From the NCBI GenBank assembly GCA_946965045.2, contig OX337230.1, positions 2,294,001 to 2,358,000 of the forward strand: a stretch of DNA of 64,000 nucleotides, read 5' to 3'. Position 1 is the stretch's first letter. The number at the start of each line of letters is the position of its first letter. The notes beneath the pieces were generated by a model. The model searched no databases, had not been told where the DNA came from, and worked only from the letters and a program-made list of their open reading frames with translations. Positions 62,279-64,000 of this stretch are shown one piece after another. A program made the position numbers and the translations under genes. This DNA is from Epithemia pelagica. Lineage: Eukaryota; Bacillariophyta; Bacillariophyceae; Surirellales; Surirellaceae.

Positions 62279-64000
62279 GGTTTGGTCGATACGGATAAGG
62301 ATGGTATACGCTTCATTCGCAATTTGCCACAAACAGCAAAGGTGGTGGAGACTCCCCCGCCGTCCTAACAACGTCAGGAAGATTTTCTTTTCATTCCTTT
62401 GGGTTTTTCGCTGCTTCCAGGTTGTTTTGACAAATACAGGTGTCATCGTAGTCATCTATATTCACTCTTCTATCTATGACTACTCCTCTATAGTCCACCT
62501 AACATTTGGAGTTGGACAGGGTCGTTTCTATTTTGGTTCATGGTAGACTGGAACCATCATGGTTTTGGTCGATGCATACCAGGAACCAGGACAGACGACC
62601 GTCCCAGTCCCTTCGCTACGAGTAGGGTACTCGTAGTCCAGCTAGGCTCCAGACTCCAGACTCCAGACCCCCACGAACAGCTGAAACGGTTTGTTCTGTG
62701 TCGAGTTCTCGCCACCACATACCACATCCCACAAACCGCCTCTCAATCTCACGCACTGTTCCCTCGGTATCAGTGTCCACTGCTTAGCTGTTTTTTGTCT
62801 GTGCCACCTTCATAGGTTCCCAGGTGGACACAGACAGAAAATTTCCTTTTTGACGCAAATGGAAATGACTAAATTGCAAATTGGCACGCATACCCAGCTG
62901 GAGTTTTCGCAGTTCATGAAGCTGACGCATGCCCAGCAAGCGGCCCTGCGTGTATGACGGTTACAGAATGCGCCATCCAAATTCCAAATCCCCCATAAAA
63001 TCACACAAAGGCCATCACCCACAATGGCATGGCATGAGTTGTCGCCTTTCATGCAGTTGAGGTAAGTTTGAACGTACAAAAATGTCTCCATGACAACATC
63101 AGCTTTTGAACTGTCATTCTAACTTCTCCCTCACACTTGTATTCGTTTTTCTCTTCTGATATTCAACATTCGACAACTGTCTCTCTCTCTGTCCACTTCA
63201 TTGAGAGTGAATGTTTGTGCCTATGGAATGTCAATTCTCCATTCGAGCCTCGGCTTAAAATTGGAGACCACATAGAGCTTCTTTCTTTGTATACTACTCC
63301 TAGGAGTTTCTATCAGAAGTTTATTTCCTATCTTATTGATTTTGTAAGATCGTGCGTGTTATTGCCGTGCTTTCAACCACCATGACACTCTGGTGAAGGT
63401 TTGGGGCCATCTTGAAGCAACTGATCGACTCTGTGATCTACGAAGACTAGTTTGAGTAGGCCTAGTGGCAACAAGCTGCCTTAGTTTGTTGTCATCTCTA
63501 GGTCTATGTACTTGAGTATCCGACACACAAAGAAAGGTTCTTGATCTGTGATTGACATGGTGATGGACTAAGCGAAGCACAATGATGAGAGTAAAAATCC
63601 ATGCTACAACGATAAGAACACAACCAACATTCAAGGAGCACTACGATTAGAGCAAGGAAAAGTTGTGGCAAACGGCCTACAATGACTTGTCCTCCGTTTG
63701 ATTGCGACAAAATCAAAGGAGCACCAACCATCAGCATTAACAGGGACAAAGATTAATGAGATAACGTGTGAGAAAACTACGCAGGACATGAAAGAAGCTA
63801 AGAGACAAACAACAAGCAACAAGAGAGAAAAACCAACCAAAATACTGCTTCAGGTCGCAAGGCTTCATAAAGAGCTCGCTTCATGGTCAATGTCAAATGT
63901 CGATGCTTTTGACACCGCGTGAGATTTTTGTGACGAGACGAGAGTCGTGTGAAAGGATTCCAAATTTGAATCGTGGTCACGGTCACAGGAAGATGCTAAC
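62279..64000. other. No gene recognised to the right edge
   Basis: About 1.7 kb. Open frames are short, on both strands, and lack motifs. Contains the hairpin at 62616-62636 and a short run of ACTCCAG repeats at about 62646-62667. Confidence 0.5.
62616..62636. repeat. Perfect 9-bp-stem hairpin
   Basis: CTACGAGTA-GGG-TACTCGTAG. It stands alone in a gene-free stretch, with ACTCCAG tandem units just to the right. No T-run follows, so it is not a typical terminator. Confidence 0.5.

Noticed and set aside
63359-63986. Minus-strand open frames with hydrophobic runs near the right edge
   Set aside because: Short, overlapping, no good start context and no recognisable family.

Overview
The window is eukaryotic nuclear DNA. 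Evidence: spliceosomal GT-AG introns in at least five genes, typical eukaryotic gene families (SMC5, E(z), RPL30, ADAT2, GIGYF) and several classes of eukaryotic transposon. A stramenopile, most likely a pennate diatom, is the best guess. Reasons: the Copia polyprotein looks like diatom CoDi elements, the PDZ-SYLF-PH-VASt architecture is protist-like, and the C-terminal cysteine-rich domain near 62 kb is one I associate with diatom proteins. The organism is inferred, not proven.

Bases 1-29390 are a compact, gene-dense housekeeping segment. In order: ADAT2 tRNA adenosine deaminase (-, 3' end off the window), ribosomal protein eL30 (+), a membrane-anchored aldo/keto reductase (+), a secretory cyclophilin with five introns (+), the Polycomb methyltransferase E(z) (-), a GYF-domain translational-repressor scaffold (+), a second aldo/keto reductase paralogous to the first (-), a kelch-repeat protein (-), a very large lipid-binding PDZ-SYLF-PH-VASt protein (-), a plant-type glutaminyl cyclase (+), a DTW-domain tRNA-modification enzyme (-) and SMC5 (-). 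Neighbours are often divergent or convergent with short spacers; no operon logic applies.

Bases 30410-62300 are almost entirely mobile DNA. The most striking object is an apparently intact 7.6-kb element (30419-38016). It has 21-bp terminal inverted repeats starting 5'-TACCCCC, a perfect 9-bp target duplication (TCCAAGGGG), exact 21-bp subterminal inverted repeats and only two convergent genes: a RecQ-like SF2 helicase and a ~1650-aa protein that I think resembles the uncharacterised DUF6589 family. I cannot place it in a described transposon superfamily. A second, non-coding element with related hairpin ends and a 10-bp target duplication lies at 42618-44209; it holds a nested Stowaway-like TA-duplicating MITE. 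Between them is a 1.54-kb near-perfect palindrome carrying paired 212-bp MITEs, apparently inserted in an old transposase relic.

Bases 44781-61380 hold a nest of retroelements and a hAT. A Ty3/Gypsy element with identical 141-bp LTR segments has a decayed pol. A hAT transposon begins exactly where the 3' LTR match stops. A minus-strand Copia element follows, with a gag-pol frame overlap, an unusual multi-transmembrane segment before the protease, a mutated RT active site and a lost 3' end. A frame-broken gene with a cysteine-rich domain (61381-62278) and about 1.7 kb without recognisable genes close the window.
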